Below are positions 1 through 8,692 of a stretch of DNA of 64,000 nt, one piece after another. The DNA comes from Streptomyces wedmorensis (lineage in GTDB: Bacteria; Actinomycetota; Actinomycetes; Streptomycetales; Streptomycetaceae). The stretch lies in assembly GCF_000716445.1 (NCBI RefSeq), contig NZ_JNWK01000001.1, positions 62,001-126,000 of the forward strand. The letters run 5' to 3'. The position numbers and the translations under genes are program-made. Within the stretch, counting starts at the first letter, position 1. Every line of letters starts with the position of its first letter. The notes under the pieces were generated by a model. The model made no database searches, was not told the origin of the DNA, and saw only the letters and a program-made list of their open reading frames with translations.

Positions 1-1
1 A

Positions 2-586
2 CACGTGGCCGACCTCGCGGACCCCGGTGCCGTCGACCTCCTCCCCGCCGAGGTCGACATCCTCGTCAACAACGCCGGCCTCCAGCACGTCGCGCCCCTC
101 ACCGAGTTCCCGCCGGAGCGCTTCGAACTCATCCAGAAGGTGATGGTCACCGCCCCGTTCCTGCTGATGCGCCATGTCCTGCCGCACATGTACGCCCACG
201 GCTGGGGCCGGATCGTCAACGTCTCCAGCGTCCACGGACTGCGGGCCAGCGCCTTCAAGTCCGCCTACGTCGCCGCCAAGCACGCCCTCGAAGGGCTGAG
301 CAAGGTCGCCGCGATCGAGGGCGCTCCCCACGGCGTGACCAGCAACTGCGTCAACCCCGGCTACGTCCGCACCCCGCTCGTCGAGAACCAGGTGCGGGAC
401 CAGGCCGCCGCCCACGGCATCAGCGAGGGCGACGTCCTCTCGAACGTCATGCTGGCCCGCTCGCCCGTCAAGCGCCTCCTGGAGTCCGAGGAGGTGGCCG
501 CCGCCGTCCTGTGGCTGTGCGGCCCCCACTCCGGCTACCTCACCGGCGCGTCCCTGCCGCTCGACGGCGGCTGGACCGCGGGCTGA
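2..586 (+). CDS. 3-hydroxybutyrate dehydrogenase (SDR family), 5' end missing
   Basis: Only the C-terminal part is present; the reading frame is open to the left edge, so the start and the Rossmann glycine motif lie outside. Visible short-chain dehydrogenase landmarks are the NNAG motif, the catalytic Ser in IVNVSSVHG, the YVAAK (YxxxK) pair, and the NPGYVRTPL segment. The LQHVAP stretch after NNAG is characteristic of bacterial D-3-hydroxybutyrate dehydrogenases, which interconvert 3-hydroxybutyrate and acetoacetate with NAD in the cytosol. The next gene is a metabolite/proton symporter and the one after a GAF/PucR regulator, a set that fits hydroxybutyrate uptake and use. Another SDR substrate cannot be excluded from the fragment. 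Confidence 0.85.
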   Translation, partial: HVADLADPGAVDLLPAEVDILVNNAGLQHVAPLTEFPPERFELIQKVMVTAPFLLMRHVLPHMYAHGWGRIVNVSSVHGLRASAFKSAYVAAKHALEGLSKVAAIEGAPHGVTSNCVNPGYVRTPLVENQVRDQAAAHGISEGDVLSNVMLARSPVKRLLESEEVAAAVLWLCGPHSGYLTGASLPLDGGWTAG

Positions 587-715
587 CCCGTCGGCGGCGG
601 CCCCCCCGGGCCGAACCGCCGATCCGCGGGCCCGACCCTCGCCCGACCCGCGGCCCCTCCACGTACGACCCGTACCATCCCGTCCCGTCCCCCCTTGTGA
701 AAACCCGGTGAACCC

Positions 716-2080
716 ATGTCTGACACCACCCCGAGAAGCGGCATCGGTCGCATCGTCGGCGCGAGCCTGATCGGCACCACCATCGAGTGGTACGACTTCT
801 TCCTGTACGGCTCGGCCGCCGCCCTCGTGTTCAACACGCTGTTCTTCCCCACCGCCGACCCGCTGGTGGGCACACTGATCGCGTTCATCACGTACGCCAT
901 CGGGTTCGCCGCCCGACCGCTCGGCGGCATCGTCTTCGGCCACTTCGGGGACAGGATCGGACGCAAGAAGCTGCTGGTGCTCAGCCTCCTCATGATGGGC
1001 GGCGCCACCTTCGCGATGGGCCTGCTGCCCACCTACGACTCGATCGGCGTCTGGGCGCCGATCCTGCTGACGGTGCTGCGCCTCGTCCAGGGCTTCGCGC
1101 TGGGCGGCGAATGGGGCGGGGCCGTCCTGATCGTCTCCGAGCACGGCGGCGACAAGCACCGCGGCTTCTGGGCCTCGTGGCCGCAGGCCGGCGCCCCGGG
1201 CGGCAACCTGCTCGCCACCGGCGTGCTGTCCCTGCTCGCCGCCGTCCAGTCGGACGCGGCCTTCCAGTCCTGGGGCTGGCGCATCCCGTTCCTGCTCTCC
1301 GGACTGCTCGTCGTGATCGGCCTGTGGATCCGCGTCTCGGTCTCCGAGTCCCCGGTCTTCCTGGAGGCACAGGCCAAGGCCGAGGCGGCCGCTGCGGCGG
1401 GCGTCAAGGAGGAGGCCCCGGTCGTCGAGGTCTTCAAGCGCAGCTGGCGTGAGGTCCTGTCCGCCATCGGCACCCGCTTCGGCGAGAACATCTCGTACTA
1501 CATCCTGACCTCCTTCCTCCTGGTCTACGTCACCACCCACCTGGGCCTGTCGAAGAGCACCGCCCTCAACGCCGTCCTGATCGGCTCGGCCGTCCACTTC
1601 GTCACCATCCCCCTGTGGGGCGCCCTGTCCGACCGGATCGGCCGGCGTCCCGTCACCCTCATCGGCTCGGCGGGCATGGCGATCTGGGCCTTCGCCTTCT
1701 TCGGTCTCGTCGACTCGAAGTCGTTCGTGGTGATCACCCTCGCCGTCACCGCCGGCCTGCTGCTGCACGGTGCCATGTACGGCCCGCAGGCGGCCTTCAT
1801 CTCCGAGATGTTCGACACCAAGGTCCGCTACTCCGGCGCCTCCATGGGCTCCCAGCTCGCCTCCATCCTCGCCGGCGCCCTCGCCCCGATCATCGCGGTC
1901 GAGCTCCTCAAGGACTACGGCAGCTCCACGCCCATCAGCATCTACCTCTGCGCGGCCGCCGTGATCACCACCATCACCGTGGCCGTCACCCGAGAGACCC
2001 GCGGCCGCGACCTCGCCCGCAACCGCGCCGAGCAGCCCGCCGACGAGCCCCGCCCGGTGCACGCGGGCGACCCCGCGTAA
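716..2080 (+). CDS. MFS transporter, metabolite:H+ symporter (MHS) family
   Basis: A 454-residue, 12-helix major facilitator. The N-terminus has the MHS signature (GASLIGTTIEWYDFFLYG) and the GHFGDRIGRKK loop between helices 2 and 3, repeated as ALSDRIGRRP in the second half. Members import organic acids such as alpha-ketoglutarate, shikimate or hydroxy acids with protons. It follows the 3-hydroxybutyrate dehydrogenase by about 130 bases on the same strand, so a hydroxybutyrate or related acid is a reasonable substrate guess; the sequence does not fix it. The ribosome site before the ATG is weak (GGTG). The last codons lie in a 35-base tandem duplication. Confidence 0.9.
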   Translation: MSDTTPRSGIGRIVGASLIGTTIEWYDFFLYGSAAALVFNTLFFPTADPLVGTLIAFITYAIGFAARPLGGIVFGHFGDRIGRKKLLVLSLLMMGGATFAMGLLPTYDSIGVWAPILLTVLRLVQGFALGGEWGGAVLIVSEHGGDKHRGFWASWPQAGAPGGNLLATGVLSLLAAVQSDAAFQSWGWRIPFLLSGLLVVIGLWIRVSVSESPVFLEAQAKAEAAAAAGVKEEAPVVEVFKRSWREVLSAIGTRFGENISYYILTSFLLVYVTTHLGLSKSTALNAVLIGSAVHFVTIPLWGALSDRIGRRPVTLIGSAGMAIWAFAFFGLVDSKSFVVITLAVTAGLLLHGAMYGPQAAFISEMFDTKVRYSGASMGSQLASILAGALAPIIAVELLKDYGSSTPISIYLCAAAVITTITVAVTRETRGRDLARNRAEQPADEPRPVHAGDPA

Positions 2081-2123
2081 CACTCCCTCCGGTGCACACG
2101 TGCGACCCCGCGTAGCACCCCCC
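2054..2123 (+). repeat. 35-base tandem duplication across the transporter stop codon
   Basis: Two adjacent, slightly diverged 35-base units (2054-2088 and 2089-2123) both start CCGGTGCAC and contain GCGACCCCGCGTA followed by a stop (TAA in the first, TAG in the second). The first unit holds the real stop of the MFS gene; the second is a non-coding copy directly after it. Confidence 0.75.
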
Positions 2124-2260
2124 TCCGGCGGTGTCGGGCCCAAACCGCCCGGCACCGCCGCACTCGTGAGGCGCCCGGTCCGCCCCCACCATGGGGGAGA
2201 ACCCGACGCACCGGGCCCCGCGCCGCATCCCACCCCGCACACGCCCCGCGAGGAGGCCCC

Positions 2261-4282
2261 ATGACCGCCGACCGTCGAGCCGAGAACGGCCCACCGGCGC
2301 CGGAAGGGGAACGAACGCCGGAGCCCGACGAAGCCGGGACGCCGGTGCCTGCCGGAGCTCCGGCGTCGGGGTTCGGCGAGGTGCGGGTGGCGGCGGCGCC
2401 CGCCGAGGCGGCTGCCCGGAACCTGCTGGACCTGCTCGCGGCCGGGGCGCCCGCCGAGCAGCTCGCCGCGCAGCCGGCCAGGTCACGGGCCGGTGGGGCG
2501 GGCGGGGCGGAGGCCGCGTGGATCGAGGAGACCACCGAGGTCGCCCTGTCCGTGCGGCGGGTGCTCGACCAGTACCGCCGCCGGGAGGCGGAACTCGTGG
2601 CGCTCTTCGACACGGCGAGCGACCTGGCGGGACTGCGGGACCTGGACGCCGTGCTCCGCGCCATCGTCCGGCGGGCGAGAACGCTGCTGGGCACGGACAT
2701 CGCCTACCTGACGCTCAACGACCCGGTCGCCCACGACACGTTCATGCGGGTCACCGACGGTTCCGTGTCCGCGGCCTTCCAGCAGCTCCGGCTGGGCATG
2801 GGCGAAGGCCTGGGCGGCCTCGTCGCCCAGACCGCCCGCCCCTACGCCAGCACCGACTACCGCACCGACCGGCGGTTCCGCCACACCGGCGCGATCGACG
2901 ACGGCGTGGCCGAGGAGGGGCTCGGCGGCATCCTCGGCGTCCCGCTGCGCGTCGGCCAGGAGATCATCGGGGTGCTGTTCGCCGCGGACCGGGGGCCACG
3001 CGAGTTCACCCCCGACGCCATCGCCCTGCTCGGCTCGCTCGCCGACCACGCCGCCGTCGCGATCGACAGCGCCCGCCTCCTGGAGGAGACCCGCTCCACC
3101 CTGAGCCGGCTCGAAGCGGCGAACGCGACCGCCCACGCGCACAGCGAGGCACTGCACCGGGCCTCCGACGCCCACGACCGCCTCACGAAACTGGTGCTGC
3201 GGGGCGCGGGCATCGACGACGTGGCAGCCGAGATCGCGGCGCTGCTCGGGGGCGGGGTCGCCGTCCACGACACCGACGGCAGCGAGCTGGCCCGGTCCTG
3301 CACCGGACCGGTCACCCCCTCCGCCGAAAGCCTCGCGGCCTCGCAGACGGACGGTCGCGCCGTCCGCGCGGACTCCGTGTGGACCTGCGCCGTCCTGGCC
3401 GGGACCGAGGCCCTGGGCAGCATCGTGCTGACCGGACGGGACGACCTCACCGAGGCCGACCGGCGGCTGTTCGAGCGCGCCGCGCTCGTGACCGCACTCC
3501 TGCTCCTCATGCGCCGGTCCGTCGCCGAGACCGAGGACCGGGTGCGAGGCGAACTCCTCGACGACCTCCTCGTGGACCCCGCCGCGTCGGCGCGCCGGGA
3601 CGGCGGCAGCCTGACCCTGAGGGCCCGGCGCCTCGGAGTCGACCTCGCCCGGCCGCACTCCGTCGCCGTCCTCGACTGCGAGGCCGCCCTGCGGCCCCGG
3701 CTCTCCGACGAGACCGCCCGCAAGGCCCGCGGCCTCGGCGGCCTCGCCGGCACCCGGCACGGCCACGTCGTCCTGCTGGCTCCGGGCGACCGCCCCGGGG
3801 CCCTCGCCCGATCCCTGTCGGCCGACCTCGCCCGTACGCTCAACACACCCGTCACCGTGGGCGCGGCCGGCCCCGGACACGGACCGGAGCACCTCGCCGC
3901 GCTCCACACCGAGGCCCTCCGGTGCCTCACGGCCCTCCACTCCCTCGACCGCACCGGCGAGGGCGCCGACATCGCCGACCTGGGCTTCATCGGCGTCCTC
4001 CTGGGCGACCGGTCCGACGTCGGCTCGTACGTCGACCGCGTCCTCGCCTACGACTCCGAGCGCGGCACCGAACTGGTGCGGACCCTGCGCGCGTACTACG
4101 ACCACGGCGGCAGCCTCTCCCGCGCCAAAGACGCCCTCCACGTCCACGTCAACACCGTCGTACAACGCCTCGACCGCGTCGCCCAACTCCTCGGCCCCGA
4201 CTGGAACACCCCCTCCAGGGCCCTCGAGACACACCTCGCCCTCCGCCTCCACCGCCTCACCCGCCCCCCGACCGAAACCTGA
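2261..4282 (+). CDS. GAF-domain transcriptional regulator with PucR/CdaR-type C-terminal HTH
   Basis: A 673-residue cytosolic regulator. A low-complexity Ala/Pro-rich N-terminus (1-85) precedes a short helical stretch, a GAF domain at roughly 110-290, a middle region with a second sensory or GGDEF-like fold (about 300-560), and a C-terminal PucR helix-turn-helix near 610-665 (GGSLSRAKDALHVHVNTVV, then the QRLDRV helix). GAF-PucR proteins usually activate neighbouring catabolic operons when a metabolite binds the GAF domain. It lies 180 bases downstream of the MHS symporter and 3-hydroxybutyrate dehydrogenase, which are its likely targets. The start is the ATG after the GAGGAGGCCCC ribosome site. 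Confidence 0.85.
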   Translation: MTADRRAENGPPAPEGERTPEPDEAGTPVPAGAPASGFGEVRVAAAPAEAAARNLLDLLAAGAPAEQLAAQPARSRAGGAGGAEAAWIEETTEVALSVRRVLDQYRRREAELVALFDTASDLAGLRDLDAVLRAIVRRARTLLGTDIAYLTLNDPVAHDTFMRVTDGSVSAAFQQLRLGMGEGLGGLVAQTARPYASTDYRTDRRFRHTGAIDDGVAEEGLGGILGVPLRVGQEIIGVLFAADRGPREFTPDAIALLGSLADHAAVAIDSARLLEETRSTLSRLEAANATAHAHSEALHRASDAHDRLTKLVLRGAGIDDVAAEIAALLGGGVAVHDTDGSELARSCTGPVTPSAESLAASQTDGRAVRADSVWTCAVLAGTEALGSIVLTGRDDLTEADRRLFERAALVTALLLLMRRSVAETEDRVRGELLDDLLVDPAASARRDGGSLTLRARRLGVDLARPHSVAVLDCEAALRPRLSDETARKARGLGGLAGTRHGHVVLLAPGDRPGALARSLSADLARTLNTPVTVGAAGPGHGPEHLAALHTEALRCLTALHSLDRTGEGADIADLGFIGVLLGDRSDVGSYVDRVLAYDSERGTELVRTLRAYYDHGGSLSRAKDALHVHVNTVVQRLDRVAQLLGPDWNTPSRALETHLALRLHRLTRPPTET

Positions 4283-4338
4283 CCCCACCCACCGCCCTGC
4301 CTCGTCCGGGCCCGCACTTGCTGCCTCGTGGCCCCGCC

Positions 4339-4550
4339 CACCGCCGTGCGGGCCCCGTGCCACAGCCGTGTGGCCCCGCCGCCCGGTGTGGGCCTTCGCC
4401 CACCGCCGTGTGGACCTGTGCCCCCTGCCGAGTGGGGCCTGCGCCTGCCGGGGCTCTCGCCCTCCGCCCACCGCCGTGTGGGGCCTGCGCGGGCCCTGGG
4501 CTCTCGCCCCCGCGACCCCCGTGTGGGCCTGCGCCCCACCGCCGTGTGGG
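4339..4550 (+). repeat. Left array: six units of CACCGCCGTGTGGG type
   Basis: Units close to CACCGCCGTGTGGG start near 4339, 4362, 4401, 4469, 4515 and 4537, with spacing of about 22 to 68 bases and sequences such as GGGCCTGC between them. The last unit runs into the core arm of the big palindrome. Irregular spacing and absence of unique spacers argue against CRISPR. Confidence 0.7.
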
Positions 4551-4747
4551 CAATCGTCCCGCTGGGGCGGGACGGGTGGGCACACGGGACGGCGCCCTCG
4601 GCGGCGCCTCCGCCCCTGTTGCCTTGACCCGCACCCACAGCTCGGTGTGCAAAGGGTGCGGGTTCGGGCGCGGAAACCTGGGCCCGGCAGGGGGCGCCGT
4701 CCGTTGTGCCCACCCGTTCCGCCCCAGCGGGACGATCGCCCACAACG
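4543..4747. repeat. Core of the palindrome: two arms of about 57 bases around a nested hairpin
   Basis: The left arm (about 4543-4600) contains GGGCAATCGTCCCGCTGGGG followed by CGGGACGGGTGGGCACACGG. The right arm (about 4691-4747) is its reverse complement with few differences (CCCCAGCGGGACGATCGCCC, and GGGCGCCGTCC opposite GGACGGCGCCC). Between them lies a second hairpin, GACCCGCACCC (4626-4636) with GGGTGCGGGTTC (4654-4665). If transcribed, the RNA would fold into a stem-loop of about 200 nucleotides with an internal stem. Confidence 0.75.
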
Positions 4748-4868
4748 GGCGGGGCGCGGGCGCAGCCCACAACGCGCGGGCGCAGGCGCGGGGGTGGGCA
4801 CCGCCCCAGCGGAACGATTGCCCACAACGCGGGGGCGGGGGCGCAGGCCCACAACGCGGGCGGCGGGG
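4738..4868 (+). repeat. Right array: GCCCACAAC units, including a third copy of the core
   Basis: GCCCACAAC followed by GC-rich GCGGG sequence occurs near 4739, 4766, 4820 and 4847, each the reverse complement of the left-array units. Positions 4791-4832 hold a third core copy (CGCCCCAGCGGAACGATTGC) in the same orientation as the right arm, so the element grew by tandem addition as well as inversion. Confidence 0.7.
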
Positions 4869-5007
4869 CGTCGTCCCGGCGCGCGACGACCCCCGACGCG
4901 CGGGGTGGGGGGGGCGAGGCCCCGTACGGGCACCCGGCGGTCGGTTTCCCGTCGGAGCGTGGGCTACGCTGCGCCCGCGCGGACCACCGGAGCGAGGGGC
5001 GGCACCG

Positions 5008-6138
5008 ATGCGAGAGAGCGTGGAGCAGCGGCACCGCCGCATCCTGAGGGTGGTGCGGGAACGGGAGAGCGTGCGGGTCAGTGAATTGGCGGAGGCCTTG
5101 GGGGTGTCCGTGGAGACCGCACGGCGGGACGTGGCGGCGCTGGCGGACGTGGGGCGTCTGCGGCGGCTGCACGGCACCGTCAGCTGGCCGACCGCGCCGC
5201 TCAACGCCCGTGATGCCCGGCTCGCCCGTCGGGGTGCGCCCCGGCCGGCGGGCGGTCTGGTGCTCGGCATGGTCGTGCCCGTGTCCGACTACTACTACCG
5301 GGCGGTGATCCAGGGCGCCCGGCAGGCGGCGGCGGATGTCGGTGCGCGGCTTCTGGTGGGCATCACGGACTATTCGGCGGAGCGCGACGTCCAGCACATC
5401 GCCACGTTGCTCGCCGCGGGCGTCGACGGCCTGTTGCTCGCTCCCAGCTGGACCGTCGGCGGCCCCACGCGGGAGGAGGCCGCCCGTTTCGCCGAACCCG
5501 CGGTCCCCGCGGTGCTCGTAGAGCGCCGGATTCCGCTCGGCGTGCCCGGTTCCCATCTCGACCGCGTCGTCTCCGACCATGCGGGCGGGGCGGCGCTCGC
5601 CGTCCGGCACCTCGCGCGGCTGGGCCACCGCCGGGTCGCCTTGCTGGCCCGGCACACGCATACGCGGCCCGCGGTGCGTTCCGGTTACCTGTCGGCGGTC
5701 CGGGCCCTCGACCTGCCGGACGACGACCTGTCCCCGCCGCCGAGCGGGCCGTGGGGGCACCCGGACGACATCGCGCGGGAGCGTCTTCTCGCTCTCGTCG
5801 AGGCGGGCGAGGTGCGCGCCGCCCTGGTTCACACCGACATCGACGCCCTCAATCTCCTTCAGTGGCTGACCGCGCACGGCGTGCGCGTCCCCGACGACTT
5901 CGCCCTCGTCTGCCACAACGACGAGACGGCGGCCCTCGCGGACGTCCCCCTGACTTCCGTCAGCCCGGCCACCTTCGCTGTCGGTGAAGCCGCCGTCCGT
6001 CTTCTGGTCCGCCGCCTCGAAGATCCCGACGCGGCCCATTCGGCCATCGAGTGGCTTCCGAGGCTCGTCGTGCGGGATTCGTGCGGCGCGGGACGGGAGC
6101 CGGGCGGGGCCGAGGCTCTGTCGCCGCCCTCCGGCTGA
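5008..6138 (+). CDS. Transcriptional regulator with DeoR-type HTH and LacI-type sugar-binding domain
   Basis: A 376-residue protein. Residues 1-60 form a DeoR winged helix-turn-helix (QRHRRILRVVRERESVRVSE, then LAEALGVSVETARRDVAAL); from about 85 a LacI/periplasmic-binding-protein-like effector domain follows (LVLGMVVPVSDYYYRAVIQG, ALVHTDIDALNLLQWL, and a dimer-like LTSVSP segment). The hybrid architecture is a known minority class in actinomycetes. The start is the ATG after GCGAGGGGCGG; a longer upstream frame runs through the repeat block and was not used. It sits directly before a secreted polysaccharide lyase whose upstream region has a LacI-like palindrome, so it probably represses that gene in the absence of substrate oligosaccharide. 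Confidence 0.88.
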   Translation: MRESVEQRHRRILRVVRERESVRVSELAEALGVSVETARRDVAALADVGRLRRLHGTVSWPTAPLNARDARLARRGAPRPAGGLVLGMVVPVSDYYYRAVIQGARQAAADVGARLLVGITDYSAERDVQHIATLLAAGVDGLLLAPSWTVGGPTREEAARFAEPAVPAVLVERRIPLGVPGSHLDRVVSDHAGGAALAVRHLARLGHRRVALLARHTHTRPAVRSGYLSAVRALDLPDDDLSPPPSGPWGHPDDIARERLLALVEAGEVRAALVHTDIDALNLLQWLTAHGVRVPDDFALVCHNDETAALADVPLTSVSPATFAVGEAAVRLLVRRLEDPDAAHSAIEWLPRLVVRDSCGAGREPGGAEALSPPSG

Positions 6139-6167
6139 CCGAAAACTGCCCGATTCGGCGCCGTCCC

Positions 6168-6191
6168 TTGACGGATAGAAAGCGCTTGCGG
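6168..6191 (+). promoter_or_regulatory. Putative -35 element and LacI-like operator before the polysaccharide lyase
   Basis: TTGACG at 6168-6173 is followed by GAAAGCGCTTGC centred on the palindrome AAGCGCTT (6180-6187). This matches the general GAAAGCGCTTTC form of LacI-family operators and lies between the regulator stop and the lyase start. A clear -10 box was not found. Confidence 0.5.
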
Positions 6192-6245
6192 AGGCTGCCG
6201 TTCAGGCATCGCCCCCTCCGACACCTCCGCAAAGGCTGGTTCCCC

Positions 6246-8657
6246 ATGGGCTCTTCACTGCGTCGACGCACGTTCCTCCAGGCGAGCGGAGGAACCGCGC
6301 TGGCCCTCGGACTCCTCGGTGTCGCGGCCGGGCCGGCCGCGGCGGCGGAAGGGGACGCGCAGGAGTTCGCCGCACTGCGCGCCACGTGGCGGGACCTCGT
6401 CCTCGGTGCCGGGTTCAGTCCCACCGCCGAGCCCTTCAGGACGCTGCTCGCCGAACTGGGCAGGACAGCGCGGGGGCATCTGTCCGCGATGGCCCCCGCG
6501 GACGGGTCGTTGTGGCCGGACGCCGTGTGGAAGGACCCGGAGCCGGACACGGACGCGGAGTCGTACGGCTTCTCGGCGATGATGAACGAGAGTCTCAACC
6601 GGCTGAGTACCCTCGCGCAGGCATGGGCGCAGCCCGGTACCGGCCTGACCGGCGACCCGGCCGTGCTGGAGGCCGTGCTCACCGGCCTCGAGCACGTGTA
6701 CGCGCGGGTCTACAACGAGAACACGACGCGCTACGGCAACTGGTGGAACTGGCAGATCGGCGGCCCGCAGGCCTTCATGGACACCTGCGTCCTGGTCCAC
6801 GAGCACCTGACGGCGGAACGGATCGCCGCGTACTGCCGGGCCGTCGACCACTTCGTGCCGGACTCCGTCTTCGACTCCTACACCGGCACCTCCACCGGAG
6901 CGAACCGGGTCGACCTGTGCCGCAGCGTGATCCTGCGCTCCATCGTCGGAGACGACCCCGACCGCCTCGCCCGCGCCGTCGCCGCGCTCAACCCCGTCTT
7001 CCCCTACGTGACCGCCGGGGACGGCTTCTACGCCGACGGGTCCTTCATCCAGCACCGCAACGTCCCCTACATCGGCGGCTACGGCTCCGTCCTCCACGAC
7101 GGCATCGGGCGCCTCATGGCCCTGCTGCGCGCCTCCCGGTGGCCGGTGGACTCGCCGGACGCGCAACTCTTCCTGGACACCGTCGACAACGCCATCGCGC
7201 CCTTCGTCCACAACGGCCTGATCATGGACAACGTCTCCTCGCGCGGCATCAGCCGGGCCGGGACCTCCGACCACACCAGGGCGCACGGCCTGCTCGCCAC
7301 CATCGTGCTCGTCGGCCAGGGCGCGAGCGAGCAGGAGAACGCCCGCTGGCGCGCCATGGTCAAGGGCTGGATGCAGCGCGACCGCTTCGCCCCGCCGTTG
7401 CGGAACCCGAAGCTGAGCCTGGTCCGCGCCGCCCTGCTGCAGTCCGTCCTCGACGACACCTCGGTCACGCCCGCGCCCGAACCGGTCCAGCACCGGCTGT
7501 TCCACCACATGGACCGGGCCACCCACCGCCGCCGGGGCTGGTGCGCCTCGGTCTCCATGGCGTCGAAGCGCATCGCGCACTACGAGTTCGGCAACGGCGA
7601 GCACGCCCGCGGCTACCACACCGGCGCCGGCTGGCTCTCCTGGTGGGGCGACGACTTCGGCCTGGACCAGTACTCGGACGCGTACTGGCCGACCGTCGAC
7701 CCGTACCGACTCCCCGGCATCACCGCCTCCCGCAAGCCGCTCGCCGACGGCGAGGGCGGCAACTGGGGCCAGCCCATGCCCGACGCGGCCTGGGTCGGCG
7801 GCACCACCGACGGCGAGTTCGGCGCCACCGGACAGCACCTCAGCGGCCTCTCCTCCACGATGAACGCCAGGAAGTCGTGGTTCTGGCTGGACGACTCCGT
7901 CGTCTGCCTGGGCGCCGGCATCACCTCCGCCGACGGCCACGCCGTGGAGACCACCGTGGACAACCGCGCCCTCGGCGCGACCGGCGCGCCCGCGCTCACC
8001 GTCGACGGCCGGGTCCAGCCGGCGGCGCAGGGGTGGCGGCGGACCTTCGAGGACGCCGGCTGGGCGCACATCGAGGGCCACGCCGGCTACGTCTTCCCCC
8101 AGGGCCTGAAGCTCACCGCCGTACGCGAGGAACGCACCGGCTCCTGGCGGGACATCAACACCGGCGGTCCCGCCACGCCACTGACCCGCCGTTACCTCAC
8201 CCTCTGCACCGACCACGGCACCGACCCGGCCGGCGCGGAATACGCGTACGTCCTGCTGCCCGGCGCGAGCGCGGCGACCACCGCGCTGCGGGCCGCCGAC
8301 AGGGGCCGCGTGCGGATCCTCGCCAACACCGGCGACCGGCAGGGCGTCCGCGTCCCCCGACTCGGCCTCACCGCGGTCAACTTCTGGGCCGCCGGCACCG
8401 TGGGACCCCTCACCGCCGACGCGCCCGCGTCCGTCCTCGTCCGCGAGCACCGCGACGGCACCGCGACCGTCGTCGTCTCCGACCCGGCCCGCCAGGCCGC
8501 TTCCCTGGAGATCACCTGGGCGAAGCGGGTCTCCGCCGTGCTCTCCAAGCCGGCCACCGTCACCGCCGCCACGACGGGTGCCACGCTGAAGCTCGCCTTC
8601 GGCGACCTCACCCGGGCCGCCGGCGCCCCCCAGAAGGTCCGGGTCCGCCTCGGCTGA
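6246..8657 (+). CDS. Secreted polysaccharide lyase family 8 (hyaluronate/chondroitin/xanthan lyase type)
   Basis: An 803-residue exported enzyme. A twin-arginine signal (SSLRRRTFLQ, then a hydrophobic stretch and AGPAAAAEG) predicts Tat export. The alpha-toroid domain contains the family motif NWWNWQIG (165-172), the Asn in TGANRVD (Asn220), and the His/Tyr pair in FIQHRNVPYIGGYG (His270, Tyr279), the residues used for beta-elimination of uronic-acid polysaccharides. The beta-sandwich part follows from about 400. Known members cleave hyaluronan, chondroitin or xanthan; the substrate is not readable here. The start is the ATG with AAAGG upstream and the Tat motif at the right distance. It is adjacent to and probably controlled by the DeoR/LacI hybrid regulator. 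Confidence 0.92.
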   Translation: MGSSLRRRTFLQASGGTALALGLLGVAAGPAAAAEGDAQEFAALRATWRDLVLGAGFSPTAEPFRTLLAELGRTARGHLSAMAPADGSLWPDAVWKDPEPDTDAESYGFSAMMNESLNRLSTLAQAWAQPGTGLTGDPAVLEAVLTGLEHVYARVYNENTTRYGNWWNWQIGGPQAFMDTCVLVHEHLTAERIAAYCRAVDHFVPDSVFDSYTGTSTGANRVDLCRSVILRSIVGDDPDRLARAVAALNPVFPYVTAGDGFYADGSFIQHRNVPYIGGYGSVLHDGIGRLMALLRASRWPVDSPDAQLFLDTVDNAIAPFVHNGLIMDNVSSRGISRAGTSDHTRAHGLLATIVLVGQGASEQENARWRAMVKGWMQRDRFAPPLRNPKLSLVRAALLQSVLDDTSVTPAPEPVQHRLFHHMDRATHRRRGWCASVSMASKRIAHYEFGNGEHARGYHTGAGWLSWWGDDFGLDQYSDAYWPTVDPYRLPGITASRKPLADGEGGNWGQPMPDAAWVGGTTDGEFGATGQHLSGLSSTMNARKSWFWLDDSVVCLGAGITSADGHAVETTVDNRALGATGAPALTVDGRVQPAAQGWRRTFEDAGWAHIEGHAGYVFPQGLKLTAVREERTGSWRDINTGGPATPLTRRYLTLCTDHGTDPAGAEYAYVLLPGASAATTALRAADRGRVRILANTGDRQGVRVPRLGLTAVNFWAAGTVGPLTADAPASVLVREHRDGTATVVVSDPARQAASLEITWAKRVSAVLSKPATVTAATTGATLKLAFGDLTRAAGAPQKVRVRLG

Positions 8658-8692
8658 CACCGGGCCGGGGCTCCCGCGGACGTGTCACGGGG

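Larger units (their letters stand above)
4283..5007. other. 725-base gene-free block, mostly a large inverted repeat array
   Basis: No credible gene is present. Frames stay open on both strands only because of composition; their translations are proline/arginine/glycine-rich and follow the DNA repeat. The left half carries many GTGTGGG(C) units and the right half many GCCCACAAC units, so the block is self-complementary over about 530 bases. It follows the stop of the PucR regulator directly and ends just before the ribosome site of the next regulator. Confidence 0.8.

Noticed and set aside
4339..4868. CRISPR array
   Set aside because: Units are short, unevenly spaced, inverted between halves and have no unique spacers or cas genes nearby.
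2191..5007. Very long plus-strand frame continuing into the DeoR/LacI regulator
   Set aside because: It runs in an alternative frame through the PucR gene and the repeat block; the regulator has its own ATG and ribosome site at 5008.
2483..6039. Long minus-strand frames opposite the PucR and DeoR/LacI regulators
   Set aside because: Gly/Arg/Pro-rich translations typical of high-GC antisense frames, no recognisable domain.
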